64,000 nt of DNA from Alkalibacterium putridalgicola (GCF_900109825.1 NZ_FOBL01000006.1:25324-89323); one strand, 5' to 3'; counted from the first letter of the stretch, positions 46,530-54,917 are shown. A program made the numbers and translations. Notes: generated by a model not told the origin, from the sequence alone.

Positions 46530-48824
46530 TTACTGATTTTTCTGTTTAATGACGAAAAGGGTTCCGATTCCAGCCACTATAAGACTCCCTGCTGTCCCTC
46601 CGATCATCCACGGGGACCACGAATCACTCTCATTGGTAGAGCTTGTAGTTGACAGACCGTTCTGTGCAAGCTCAAGCACTCCGAACACTGAGGTATTCTG
46701 ATATGCCTGACCAGTCAAGTCATTCCATACCGCAATACTTTCCCTTGCTCCCGAGTTTGCATCATTGATCTGCAGATCAAACCCGATTTCCTGTCCCGGT
46801 TCTGGTTCAATAATCTGCCAGGGTATCGCTACCTGCACAGTATAACCTTTGTCAGTTTCATGCACTCTGGACTCTATACTTGACGGATCCGTCATTTCAC
46901 CAAACGACTCTTCCCCCTGAGCATTCACACGGTATTGTCCGTCACCGTCCTGATAGGAAGCTGAATCATCTAATGACGTGTTGACGAATACTTCAACAGA
47001 GTCCTGCTCCCATGATTCTTTACCTGAAACATCGATGCCATCGTCTGTAACTTCTACACGAACATACAAATTATTTTCATCCCATAAAACACGCCCAATA
47101 CCCGAAGCGCCCTTCCAGGCTATCTGGTATCTGTCGACGGTTAGTTCTGCTGCATCGGTCCAAACCGCATCGTCTGTTACGGATAAGTCAGGTGTGCCGT
47201 AGCCAGCTCGGGCAGTTTGTTTATCAACTTCTCCAGTTTTTCCATATCGTGCCAGGAAACCTTCCGGATCGATCACTGCTTCATAGGCCTTTTTAGCTTT
47301 TAGGTCCCTGTCAAACAAAAGCGGGCTGCGTTCAGACCGCCAGCTTGTTGCATCGTTCAGTCCCCAGAATGTGACTCTGGAAATAATATCGGAATGTTCT
47401 TTGTACAGCTTGAACAAGCCAGCGTAAATCAGTGCCTGATCGATTTCCTGTTCTTCACTCAGTTCTCCTGTTCCGCCCGCTGTTATATCCAGTTCAGTAA
47501 TACCGATTTCAACGCCCAGTTTCCTGAATCGTTCAATAGACTGGCGAACATTGTCCACACTTGTCCCGATGTTGTAGTGTCCCTGCATACCGATACCGTC
47601 GATGAGCAGCTCTCCCGGGTTGTCTTCTGCATAACTGTCATTTATTTCCTTCACCATATTATAAATGGCTGTTGCTTTATTCTGATTATCATCATTATAG
47701 TCGTTGTAATAGAGTTGCACGTCTTCCCAGCCGTTTGTGTCCAGAACTTCGCGTGCCTTCATATATGCCAGTTCCAGATAATCGTCACCGATCGCTTCAT
47801 ACCATTCCGAACGGCGCAGCATCGCCCGCCACATTTCTGGATCCCTGGGATCGTCATTCATAGCTTCATTGACGACTTCCCAGGCAATCACATCATCTCC
47901 GTACTGCAGGATCGTTTCTTCTATATGTCGTTCCATATTTTGAAGGGCTTCTTTTCTCGAAAGCAACTCTCCCTCTTGTGTATGAAGCCATTCAGGTGAC
48001 TGCTGATGCCAGACCAGCACGTGACCATGAAGCTTCAGGCCTTCTTCCTGGATGCGGTCGACTAAACGCTGCTGGTCCTTGAAATCAAATTCCCGGTCAG
48101 CACCATAGGCATATTCCGGCTTCATGGCATTTTCTGCCGTGACCAAGTTATGATGATGTGTCAGCAGATCCAGTCTCCGACCTTCCAGTTCCGCCATGGA
48201 CACCGCATTACCTATGAGAAAATGGTCAGCATACACATCCTTGATCGGCTGAAGTTCAGTCTCTATTGAAACGTCACTTTCCAGTTCGCTGGACGTCATC
48301 GTAAAATCGTCGATATAGAAAGGAACGGTCTGATTATTTACGCTTTCGACATACACACTTATGAATCCATCACCATTTCCGTCATATCTATACGTCCCTT
48401 CCAGATTGATCCATTCGTCTGCAGAAGCTGACTGAGTGTCTATGATCTGGTAGCTTGCATTATCCCCTTCACCTATCTGAGTCGACAGCTGTAGATCATC
48501 CAGTGCTTTATCCGCAAATTTTACCCAAACTGAAAAGAGGTATTCTTTTGACAGATCCACTTTATTTTCGATCCGTATCGATGGCCCATTCCAGGCTTCG
48601 CTTCTATTTTCTGTCAGCAAAGAATACTCTCCTGAATAGGCATCAAGGTCCGTGCGGGTCAGACTTTCCGTTTCACCTCGGGGGATCAGCAGATGGGTTT
48701 CTTCCTCGAATCCTACTGTGACCTCTTCATACTCATCAGCTGAAGCTCCTACTGAGATGAATGCCGCTCCCATTATAAGAGACGTCGAACACATCCCTGC
48801 AGCTTTTTTTATTTTATCAAGCAT
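46530..48824 (-). CDS. Secreted, membrane-anchored GH10 endo-1,4-beta-xylanase
   Basis: 764 residues. Signal peptide (1-28), CBM4_9-like domain (about 32-180), GH10 barrel (about 190-525) with acid/base Glu320 (WEVVNEAM) and nucleophile Glu444 (ITELDI), CBM9-like domain (about 540-720), Ser/Thr-rich linker and a C-terminal membrane helix (738-760) ending KQKNQ. There is no LPXTG, so it should stay in the membrane instead of being sorted to the wall. It cuts xylan outside the cell for the ABC importer downstream. The ATG at 48824 follows AAAAGGAGAGG. Expression has its own promoter and cre. Confidence 0.93.
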   Translation of the reverse strand: MLDKIKKAAGMCSTSLIMGAAFISVGASADEYEEVTVGFEEETHLLIPRGETESLTRTDLDAYSGEYSLLTENRSEAWNGPSIRIENKVDLSKEYLFSVWVKFADKALDDLQLSTQIGEGDNASYQIIDTQSASADEWINLEGTYRYDGNGDGFISVYVESVNNQTVPFYIDDFTMTSSELESDVSIETELQPIKDVYADHFLIGNAVSMAELEGRRLDLLTHHHNLVTAENAMKPEYAYGADREFDFKDQQRLVDRIQEEGLKLHGHVLVWHQQSPEWLHTQEGELLSRKEALQNMERHIEETILQYGDDVIAWEVVNEAMNDDPRDPEMWRAMLRRSEWYEAIGDDYLELAYMKAREVLDTNGWEDVQLYYNDYNDDNQNKATAIYNMVKEINDSYAEDNPGELLIDGIGMQGHYNIGTSVDNVRQSIERFRKLGVEIGITELDITAGGTGELSEEQEIDQALIYAGLFKLYKEHSDIISRVTFWGLNDATSWRSERSPLLFDRDLKAKKAYEAVIDPEGFLARYGKTGEVDKQTARAGYGTPDLSVTDDAVWTDAAELTVDRYQIAWKGASGIGRVLWDENNLYVRVEVTDDGIDVSGKESWEQDSVEVFVNTSLDDSASYQDGDGQYRVNAQGEESFGEMTDPSSIESRVHETDKGYTVQVAIPWQIIEPEPGQEIGFDLQINDANSGARESIAVWNDLTGQAYQNTSVFGVLELAQNGLSTTSSTNESDSWSPWMIGGTAGSLIVAGIGTLFVIKQKNQ

Positions 48825-48838
48825 TTGACCTCTCCTTT

Positions 48839-48891
48839 TGATATCGCTTACATTTCTCTTCATATCTTACACGAGTTTCAATATAATTCAA
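48839..48891 (-). promoter_or_regulatory. Xylanase promoter and cre
   Basis: Minus-strand TTGAAT (48886-48891), 16-bp spacer, TAAGAT (48864-48869). TGTAAGCGATATCA (48839-48852) fits the cre consensus at every fixed position and lies at about +6 to +20, a roadblock position for CcpA. No full XylR site is seen here; only a half site TTAGTTT upstream. Confidence 0.8.
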
Positions 48892-48928
48892 TGATTAATT
48901 TATTTTTTAAACTAACCTGTTTTTGAGC

Positions 48929-49097
48929 AAAAAAATACGGACAGTTTGGCCTGTCCGCATAATCGCAACCTATAAAATAGGCGAGGTTCACGTTCACAGC
49001 GTGAATTCTCCAATACCGACTTCCTGTCGTGATGATCAAACATCTGTATCGTGCATGAAGTTTCCACAAACAGTGGAAACATTCGACTCATCGCATA
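48929..49097 (-). ncRNA. Candidate structured small RNA of about 165 nt
   Basis: Between the esterase and xylanase genes lies a unit with its own promoter (49104-49132) and terminator (10-bp stem at 48935-48960 followed by seven T). In between, the minus strand can fold into consecutive stem-loops: GTTTCCAC/GTGGAAAC (49060-49080), GATG/CATC, CGAC/GTCG, TTCACG/CGTGAA (which competes with TTCAC/GTGAA) and CCTAT/ATAGG. No ribosome site plus start with a believable protein is seen. I do not recognise a known RNA family in it. Confidence 0.55.
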
Positions 49098-49103
49098 AAA
49101 GTA

Positions 49104-49132
49104 ATATTAACATACTTGATTCAACTTTACAA
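49104..49132 (-). promoter_or_regulatory. Promoter of the candidate small RNA
   Basis: Minus-strand TTGTAA (49127-49132), 17-bp spacer, TAATAT (49104-49109). The -35 box overlaps the esterase stop codon. Confidence 0.65.
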
Positions 49133-49774
49133 CACTTTTTTATCGATCACGGCATCCAGCCATGCTTTAGCTATATAACCATGTCCGGCAACGGTTGGAT
49201 GTACCCCGTCTTCCCCCGTATAGTAACTGAACCCGTTTTTTATACCTTGAGCATTCAGCAGTCCGTCAAGAGGTATGAGTTCTGTCTGGTACTCCTTAGC
49301 CATCTTTCTGACGATCTGAATACGTGGATCCAGATCTCTGCGCCAGTTCATACGGTCTTTGGGATAAGGCAGGACGAACGGTTCCATCAGGATAACACGG
49401 GCATCGGTACGCTGATGCAGGGATTTCAGCAAAAATCTATAATCCGACTCAAACTCTTCAAGTTCTTCGTCCGTCGCCAGATGATCGTTGTCCTGATTTC
49501 TCCACGTATCGTTGATTCCTATCAGAAGTGTCACGATATCCGGATCAAGATCCAGACAATCTTCTTCCCACCTGTTCTTGACATCACTCAACTTATCTCC
49601 ACCGATCCCACGGTTTAAAAATGTCAGTCTCTGTTCGGGCATATTCGTCTGAAGGTAAGCAGAAACAAGCAAAGGAAATCCCTGTCCTAAGTCGTCTGGA
49701 TCAGTCCTGTCACGTCCGGCGTCTGTTATGCTGTCTCCGATAAATAACAGGGTATCATCATTCATTATTTTCAT
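49127..49774 (-). CDS. SGNH/GDSL hydrolase, probable acetylxylan esterase
   Basis: 215 residues without signal peptide. The SGNH residues are Ser15 (GDSIT), Gly58 (GIGGD), Asn88 (GIND) and Asp189/His192 (DGVHP). The overall pattern, including RWEEDCLDLDPD and IGINDTWR, resembles the Geobacillus acetylxylan esterase Axe2, which removes acetyl groups from imported xylo-oligosaccharides in the cytoplasm. The xylan context supports this. It follows the ROK gene by 12 bases and shares its transcript. Confidence 0.87.
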   Translation of the reverse strand: MKIMNDDTLLFIGDSITDAGRDRTDPDDLGQGFPLLVSAYLQTNMPEQRLTFLNRGIGGDKLSDVKNRWEEDCLDLDPDIVTLLIGINDTWRNQDNDHLATDEELEEFESDYRFLLKSLHQRTDARVILMEPFVLPYPKDRMNWRRDLDPRIQIVRKMAKEYQTELIPLDGLLNAQGIKNGFSYYTGEDGVHPTVAGHGYIAKAWLDAVIDKKVL

Positions 49775-49786
49775 TTTGAATTCTCC

Positions 49787-50680
49787 TTAGTCAGTCGTCA
49801 GCGAGTCAGTATTCTTCTGCATGAAATTATAAACAGCTCCGATTAGATTGGCATCATTCCTGAAGGTACATACTTCCAGTTCTGGACGGAACGTTTTATA
49901 GTTTATCCGTTTCAGAAGATCATCGAATTCTTTATTCAGCCGCTCAATGAGCCCATCCATACTGGAGACTCCTCCACCGATAATGATCTTTTCTGGATCG
50001 AAAGCATAGGCCAGATTGTAAAGGCCTTTTGTCAGATAAAAATAAAATTTATCTACTTCTTCTTTAGCTAACGGATCGCCGTGTGTTGCCAGCTCGAATA
50101 CCTGCTTCCCGTCGATTTCGTCTTGGGCAATGCCTTTACGGTCAGCGTAGCGTCTAGCCATCCTGACGGCAGTCCCCAGATCGCTGAAGGTCTTATCGCC
50201 ATCAAGCAGCATGTAGCCAAACTCGCCCCCAAATAAATGGGGGCCGTGGTGTACCTGTTTATTTACAATAACTGCCCCGCCGATACCTGTTCCTATAATG
50301 ACAAACAAAACTGTATCATTTTCTCGGGCAGATCCTTTCCAGACTTCAGCCAAAGCAGCACTGTTCGCATCGTTTTCAAAAGTGACAGGCAAATCAAATA
50401 ATCCTTCCAGTTCATCATAAATAGGGAAAAAGTGAAGATACTTTACAGCACTGATTCCTTCGATCTGTTTGGCCTCCTGATTTACTGCACCCGGGGCAGA
50501 GAAAGCAACGCCTTCTAATGAATAGCGCTGTTCCGCATTTCCTTTTACAGCTGCCAGCTTTCCTTTCATTTCTTCCCAAGTCCCTGGTGTCTTGAATTTA
50601 TCTTTTGCAACTAACTGTTCTTCACTCCAGACCCCATATTTGACTGAAGATCCTCCAATATCAAATGCTAAAATCGCCAT
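49787..50680 (-). CDS. ROK-family sugar kinase without the zinc motif (BglK-like)
   Basis: 297 residues. The phosphate loop FDIGGSSVKYG is at the N-terminus and the catalytic Asp lies in FENDANSAALAEVW; IIGTGIGGAVIV follows. The CxCGxxGCxE zinc motif of most ROK kinases is missing (the region reads HGGEFGYML), as in beta-glucoside kinase BglK-like members. It has no DNA-binding domain, so it is not XylR. The substrate could be a beta-glucoside or hexose released from plant polysaccharide. It lies between GGT-like and esterase genes. Confidence 0.85.
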   Translation of the reverse strand: MAILAFDIGGSSVKYGVWSEEQLVAKDKFKTPGTWEEMKGKLAAVKGNAEQRYSLEGVAFSAPGAVNQEAKQIEGISAVKYLHFFPIYDELEGLFDLPVTFENDANSAALAEVWKGSARENDTVLFVIIGTGIGGAVIVNKQVHHGPHLFGGEFGYMLLDGDKTFSDLGTAVRMARRYADRKGIAQDEIDGKQVFELATHGDPLAKEEVDKFYFYLTKGLYNLAYAFDPEKIIIGGGVSSMDGLIERLNKEFDDLLKRINYKTFRPELEVCTFRNDANLIGAVYNFMQKNTDSLTTD

Positions 50681-50724
50681 GTACCTGCCTCCTGAATTTT
50701 ATGTTGGGTGATGAGTCTCCATCG

Positions 50725-52341
50725 CTACCAGACGGCAACGTGTCCATCTGTACGCGGTTCTGTCGCGCCTACATACGTGTCATTTTCTGTTTTTATAATG
50801 ATCTGTCCTCTGCCGAAATGACTCTTTTCCATTTCTACCTCTACTGCATGGCCTCTATGTTTAAGCGCATTGATCAAGGCCAGCGGCATCGTCGGTTCGA
50901 CCATCACTTTTTTATTCTTGACCCACTGCCATCTCGGTGCATCCAAAGCATCCTGCGGGTTCATTTTGAAATCGATCATGGATTGCAGGACTTGTAGGTG
51001 TGCTTGAGGCTGCATCTGCCCACCCATGACACCAAACGGTCCAATTACCTGATTTTCTTTTGTTAAAAAACCTGGGATGATCGTATTGAAGGGGCGCTTC
51101 CCGGGAGCCAGTGCATTGACATGCCCCTCTTCCAGGGCAAAGCCCACAGCACGATTATTAAGACTCACACCATACCCCGGAACGACAGCGCCTGAACCAA
51201 ATCCCATGTAGTTGCTTTGAATATAGGAAACCATATTGCCTTCATTATCAGCAGTCGCCAGGTACACCGTTCCTGAATTATCACTGAATCCCGGCTGAGC
51301 ATCTATCGCCTGATCTCCTATCAAACGGGCTCTTTCTTTTGCATAATCCTCTGACAATAGTTCGGATACATTCAGTTTCATGTGGTCAGTATCCGCTATA
51401 GTCAGTTGACCGTCTGAAAATGCCAGTTTGATAGCCTCTATTTGCTTGTGCAGCGTATCTGGATCATCTCTACCTTTCATATCGACATGCTTCAATATAT
51501 TCAAAGCCATCAGCGCCACGACTCCTTGGCCGTTCGGCGGCATTTCCCATACTTGGTATCCCTTGTAGTCCACTTTCACCGGTGTGACCCATTCCGGCTG
51601 ATAACCCGCCAGATCGTCTTTCCGCAGATATCCCCCGTATGCCTGCGAGAATGCATCGATCGCATCAGCGATTTCCCCCGTATAAAAAGCTCGCCCCTTT
51701 GTCTGTCCGATGAGACGGAGCGTCCTGGCATGTCCTTTTGATGACCATACTTCCGTCACATCAGGTACACGGCCTCCGGATGCATACACATCAAACCAGG
51801 ATATCATTTCCGGATACTGTTCTTTTTCTTTAGTGAAGCGGTTAAACGACCGCTGATACGCATTGTGAACGGTGTCAGAAATCACGACACCTTCTTCGGC
51901 CAGTCTTGCTGCCGGTTCCAGGACAGCTTCAAGTGACAGTTTGCCATGTTTTTCGATAAGTTCCGCCCAACCAGCTGGGATACCAGGTACGGTGACAGCC
52001 TTAAGACCGTAAGTAGGAAACGGTTTCGATTTATCCAGATAAGAAGCGGGCACCATTCCTTTCGGCGAAGGACCGCTTGCATTCAAACCATACAGCTGTT
52101 CATCTTTCCAGATGATGCTGAAACTGTCTCCCCCGATACCGTTCGATCCCGGTTCGACCACTGTCAAAGCTGCAGCCGTCGCAACAGCAGCATCGACCGC
52201 ATTTCCCCCGGCTTTTAAAATGTCCCTTCCAACCTGTGCGGCAAGCGGATGAGACGCTGCAACCATCCCATTTTTTCCATAGACAAGTTCTCTCCTTGAA
52301 CCATAATGAAATGTTCCTGTATTGAAGTCCAAATCTCCCAT
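50725..52341 (-). CDS. Gamma-glutamyltransferase-family protein (YwrD-like)
   Basis: 538 residues, no signal peptide. The N-terminal AASHPLAAQVGRDILKAGGNAVDAAVATAAALTVVEP motif region is typical of gamma-glutamyltransferases. The family's Thr nucleophile begins the small subunit and is probably the Thr of SGTVYLATADNEGN, preceding SYIQSNYMGFGSG. Such enzymes are autocleaved and act on glutathione or gamma-glutamyl peptides. The lack of secretion signal fits the YwrD type, whose substrate is uncertain. The ATG at 52341 has GAAGGGG somewhat far upstream. Confidence 0.87.
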   Translation of the reverse strand: MGDLDFNTGTFHYGSRRELVYGKNGMVAASHPLAAQVGRDILKAGGNAVDAAVATAAALTVVEPGSNGIGGDSFSIIWKDEQLYGLNASGPSPKGMVPASYLDKSKPFPTYGLKAVTVPGIPAGWAELIEKHGKLSLEAVLEPAARLAEEGVVISDTVHNAYQRSFNRFTKEKEQYPEMISWFDVYASGGRVPDVTEVWSSKGHARTLRLIGQTKGRAFYTGEIADAIDAFSQAYGGYLRKDDLAGYQPEWVTPVKVDYKGYQVWEMPPNGQGVVALMALNILKHVDMKGRDDPDTLHKQIEAIKLAFSDGQLTIADTDHMKLNVSELLSEDYAKERARLIGDQAIDAQPGFSDNSGTVYLATADNEGNMVSYIQSNYMGFGSGAVVPGYGVSLNNRAVGFALEEGHVNALAPGKRPFNTIIPGFLTKENQVIGPFGVMGGQMQPQAHLQVLQSMIDFKMNPQDALDAPRWQWVKNKKVMVEPTMPLALINALKHRGHAVEVEMEKSHFGRGQIIIKTENDTYVGATEPRTDGHVAVW

Positions 52342-52395
52342 GTGTATATTTATCCCCTTCGTATGTAACACCGGGTAACTCCCCGGCTTGCTTTA

Positions 52396-52776
52396 TTAAA
52401 GCTGAACGATTTCGATTTTATAGCCATCCGGATCTTTAATGAAGAAATAGGAAGCTGCCCCATCCGATAATCCTTTCAGATCAGTCACCATATAACCGGA
52501 TTGACTGTATTCTTCATGTATATCTTCCAAGTCGTTTACACCGATTGCGATGTGTCCATAGCCATTACCTAAATCATACGGTTCTGCCTGATCGTAGTTA
52601 TATGTGAGCTCCAGTTCATAACCGTCTCCAGGAAGAGCCAGATAAACCAATGTGAACTTATATTCTGGATAGTCCAGCCGTCTGACCTCCTCCATTCCTA
52701 AAACATCTTTGTAAAAAGCAACTGATTTTTCCAGATTTTTCACGCGTATGCATGTGTGGATCATTTTTTTACTCAT
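52396..52776 (-). CDS. gloA: Lactoylglutathione lyase (glyoxalase I)
   Basis: 126 residues of the VOC fold. The metal ligands can be read as His (MIHTCIRV), Glu (YELELTYN), His (GHIAIGV) and Glu (KIEIVQL). It converts the methylglyoxal-thiol adduct to lactoyl-thiol and detoxifies glycolytic methylglyoxal. Promoter TTGACG-N17-CAAAAT lies upstream and CGGAGG precedes the ATG. Confidence 0.92.
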   Translation of the reverse strand: MSKKMIHTCIRVKNLEKSVAFYKDVLGMEEVRRLDYPEYKFTLVYLALPGDGYELELTYNYDQAEPYDLGNGYGHIAIGVNDLEDIHEEYSQSGYMVTDLKGLSDGAASYFFIKDPDGYKIEIVQL

Positions 52777-52806
52777 TACTCGTTCCTCCGTTCATATTTA
52801 TTCTTT

Positions 52807-52835
52807 ATTTTGCCTTACTTTCATCTGAGCGTCAA
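52807..52835 (-). promoter_or_regulatory. Promoter of gloA
   Basis: Minus-strand TTGACG (52830-52835), 17-bp spacer, CAAAAT (52807-52812). Confidence 0.65.
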
Positions 52836-52902
52836 GCTTTCCTGATCGTTCATTGTGTTCTGACATCAACAAAGTAAGCGATTGAATTTTTTTGAATATA
52901 AT

Positions 52903-52992
52903 CTATATTTTAGTGTTGACATAGTTTGTTGTATGCGTTATCATTTGTATAGAAACAAAGTTAGTAGCAGTACTACTAGTTTTCTTTTTCAT
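52903..52992 (-). CDS. Possible 29-residue peptide, antisense to the small RNA candidate
   Basis: A short frame MKKKTSSTATNFVSIQ... of 29 codons has a very good ribosome site (GAAAGGAGATGATTT before ATG). The product has no membrane helix and no known toxin pattern. Upstream on this strand GCAGGTGCCC can pair with GGGCACCTGC near the ribosome site, resembling a regulated leader. The same DNA on the other strand has a stronger promoter and terminator, so only one of the two readings may be real. Confidence 0.3.
   Translation of the reverse strand: MKKKTSSTATNFVSIQMITHTTNYVNTKI
52916..52944 (+). promoter_or_regulatory. Strong orphan promoter
   Basis: TTGACA (52916-52921), 17-bp spacer, TATCAT (52939-52944): 11 of 12 consensus bases. 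No gene follows in this direction before the terminator at 53015-53045. Confidence 0.8.
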
Positions 52993-53045
52993 AAATCATC
53001 TCCTTTCTATGCAGGTGCCCTTGCGGAAACAAGGGTGCTTTTTTT
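52951..53045 (+). ncRNA. Candidate small RNA of about 95 nt with anti-Shine-Dalgarno segment
   Basis: It starts about 7 bases after the orphan promoter and ends at GTGCCCTTG/CAAGGGTGC plus seven T (53015-53045). Near the 5' end is a TAGTAG/CTACTA hairpin. Between the two hairpins lies an unpaired pyrimidine stretch with ATCTCCTTTC (52998-53007), the complement of a strong ribosome binding site, as in sRNAs that block translation. No recognised family. The opposite strand contains a possible small peptide, so a type I toxin-antitoxin-like overlap is another option. Confidence 0.55.
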
Positions 53046-53094
53046 GTCCTTTTTTATATGCATTTCACTTCCGGGCACCTGCCTGACTTTAGTC

Positions 53095-53484
53095 CTACAG
53101 GGTACCACTTTCATACACTTCCAGAGGCAACCCATCAGGATCTTTAAAAAAAGTGAATCTTTTCCCGGTATAAGGATCAACTCTTATTTCCTCACAGTCA
53201 ATTCCTCTATTTTCTAATTTCATTACTGTTTCACTGATATCCTCCACCCCAAAGCACAAGTGACGAAGTCCTGCTGCTTCAGGTCCGTTCGGCCGCTTAG
53301 GGGGATCAGGGAATGAAAACAGTTCGATCTGGCTTTCTCCAACTTTCAAATCGCACTTATAGGACCGTCTTTCTTCTCTGTAAACTTCATTGATCACAGG
53401 AAACTCAAGCAATTCTGTATAGAAGTGTCTGGACGTTTCATAGTCGCTCGCAATGATCGCGACATGATGGATGGTATTGAACAT
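53095..53484 (-). CDS. VOC-family protein (glyoxalase fold, SMU1112c/YaeR type)
   Basis: 129 residues. Metal-site residues are His (TIHHVAIIASD), Glu (SQIELFSFPDPPKRP), His (GLRHLCFGV) and Glu (LPLEVYESG). The FSFPDPPKRPNGPEAAGLRHLCF stretch is typical of the YaeR/SMU1112c group, whose substrate is unknown. The ATG at 53484 follows AAGGAGA. Not glyoxalase I itself; gloA is the neighbour. Confidence 0.85.
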   Translation of the reverse strand: MFNTIHHVAIIASDYETSRHFYTELLEFPVINEVYREERRSYKCDLKVGESQIELFSFPDPPKRPNGPEAAGLRHLCFGVEDISETVMKLENRGIDCEEIRVDPYTGKRFTFFKDPDGLPLEVYESGTL

Positions 53485-53499
53485 AATCTGTCTCTCCTT

Positions 53500-53528
53500 T
53501 TGCAAATAGGTGGATGAAACGGTATAGT
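53500..53528 (+). promoter_or_regulatory. Promoter of the AEC transporter
   Basis: TTGCAA (53500-53505), 17-bp spacer, TATAGT (53523-53528). Confidence 0.75.
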
Positions 53529-53585
53529 AGTCGTTAAGAGAATTTAATCTCTAACTACAAATCGTATAGATAGAAGGCGTTTATT

Positions 53586-54503
53586 ATGGAAATATCTTCA
53601 GTCATTTTTAATCAGCTGCTTCAAATGTTTTTTGTGATGATGTTTGGCTTCATTTTAGTGAAATTTAAGTTTCTGAATATGGATGGTACCCAGCAGCTTG
53701 CTAATATTGTAACGAAATTTGTCATACCTATCGTCATTTTGATGTCGTTCCAGCAGGACTACGATTCAGGTCAGCTATACATACTCTTCACATCCTTTAT
53801 CGGTTCTCTATCGATCATTCTTTCACGTATCGTTTTAGCACATACGCTACTCAGGAACAGATCGAAAATCGACCGGTACGCCATCGTTTTTTCCAATACC
53901 GCCTATATGGGCATCCCGATCGTTTTGCCCATATTAGGTTATGAAGGTATCTTCTACCTTTCCATGTATATCGTCACTTCAGCGATTTTCCAGTACACAT
54001 ACGGAAAATGGATGCTGTCAGAAGGAAAAGAAGCCATCACGCTGCGTTCTATTTTAACAAACCCAGCCAGTTTAGGGTCGTTTATAGGTTTTGGATTGTA
54101 CATTCTCCGCTTACCCCTGCCTGACATTTTATATAATAGTTTAGATACGATCGGCGGACTGAGTTCTCCTCTGGGTATGATTTTACTTGGCGGTTATCTG
54201 GCACGAAGCAGAATCAAAGACATTTTCCTGGTGAAATCGAATTACTGGACAGTTACCCTACGTTTAATTATAGCACCAACGATCGGTGTTTTCCTGCTGT
54301 GGCTTCTGCCGATCACACATCCGTCTGTCCTGCTGGTCCTGTCGATTGCCAATGCCACCCCCACAGCGATCAATACCGCACTGTTTTCACAGCTCTATGG
54401 CGGGGATTATGAGTATGGTGCTCGTATAATTATCCTTGCCAGCTTCCTGGCCATCGTGACCATTCCACTTATGATTAGTCTTGCTTCAGCTGTTTTGTTA
54501 TAA
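53586..54503 (+). CDS. AEC-family transporter (auxin efflux carrier type)
   Basis: 305 residues with about ten membrane segments. The AEC pattern shows as SNTAYMGIPIVLP in the first half and NATPTAINTALFSQLYGGD in the second. Bacterial members move malate or other organic acids; MleP-like roles are known in lactic acid bacteria, but no malolactic enzyme gene is near. Good promoter; followed 33 bases later by the iron chaperone gene. Confidence 0.87.
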   Translation: MEISSVIFNQLLQMFFVMMFGFILVKFKFLNMDGTQQLANIVTKFVIPIVILMSFQQDYDSGQLYILFTSFIGSLSIILSRIVLAHTLLRNRSKIDRYAIVFSNTAYMGIPIVLPILGYEGIFYLSMYIVTSAIFQYTYGKWMLSEGKEAITLRSILTNPASLGSFIGFGLYILRLPLPDILYNSLDTIGGLSSPLGMILLGGYLARSRIKDIFLVKSNYWTVTLRLIIAPTIGVFLLWLLPITHPSVLLVLSIANATPTAINTALFSQLYGGDYEYGARIIILASFLAIVTIPLMISLASAVLL

Positions 54504-54536
54504 TCGATTTAGAATTATGAATGGAAGTGACTGGAC

Positions 54537-54908
54537 ATGGATACCTTTGACGAATACTTAAAGGCAATTGACGACGAAGAAATGAGACAAAAAATCTCCG
54601 ATATCTATCAGCACGTGGAAAAGGAGTTTCCTGATTTAGGCAAACGCATAGCGTGGAGCCAGCCGATGTATACGGATCATGACACCTTTATCATTGCGTT
54701 CAGCGCAGCCAGGAACCACATTTCGGTTGCCCCTGAAAAAGCAGCCCTGCGCAAATTTAAAGAAGAGATCGAAGGCGCAGAGTATGAACTTCTCAAAGAA
54801 ACCTTCAAGATCAAACGCAAGCAGCCTGTCAACTATGATCTGCTCGATGAGATGATCCGCTATAATATAGAAGATAAAAAAGACTGCACGACTTTCTGGA
54901 GAAAATAA
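54537..54908 (+). CDS. Iron chaperone of the DUF1801/Fra (YdhG) type
   Basis: 123 residues. The fold marks are GKRIAWSQPMYTDHDTFIIAFSAARNHIS and the C-terminal KIKRKQPVNYDLLDEMIRYNIEDK. Bacillus YdhG (Fra) has a frataxin-like fold and delivers iron to Fe-S and heme assembly. The assignment as iron carrier is by family. Probably cotranscribed with the AEC transporter. Confidence 0.85.
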   Translation: MDTFDEYLKAIDDEEMRQKISDIYQHVEKEFPDLGKRIAWSQPMYTDHDTFIIAFSAARNHISVAPEKAALRKFKEEIEGAEYELLKETFKIKRKQPVNYDLLDEMIRYNIEDKKDCTTFWRK

Positions 54909-54917
54909 TCATATAAG

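Noticed and set aside
48878..49069. Minus-strand frame of 63 codons before the xylanase
   Set aside because: It crosses the hairpins and terminator of the candidate small RNA; no ribosome site.
49787..50680. XylR repressor
   Set aside because: The protein is in the same ROK family but has no N-terminal DNA-binding domain.
52882..53217. Plus-strand frame of 111 codons
   Set aside because: It crosses the terminator at 53,045 and runs antisense into the VOC gene; the composition is not protein-like.
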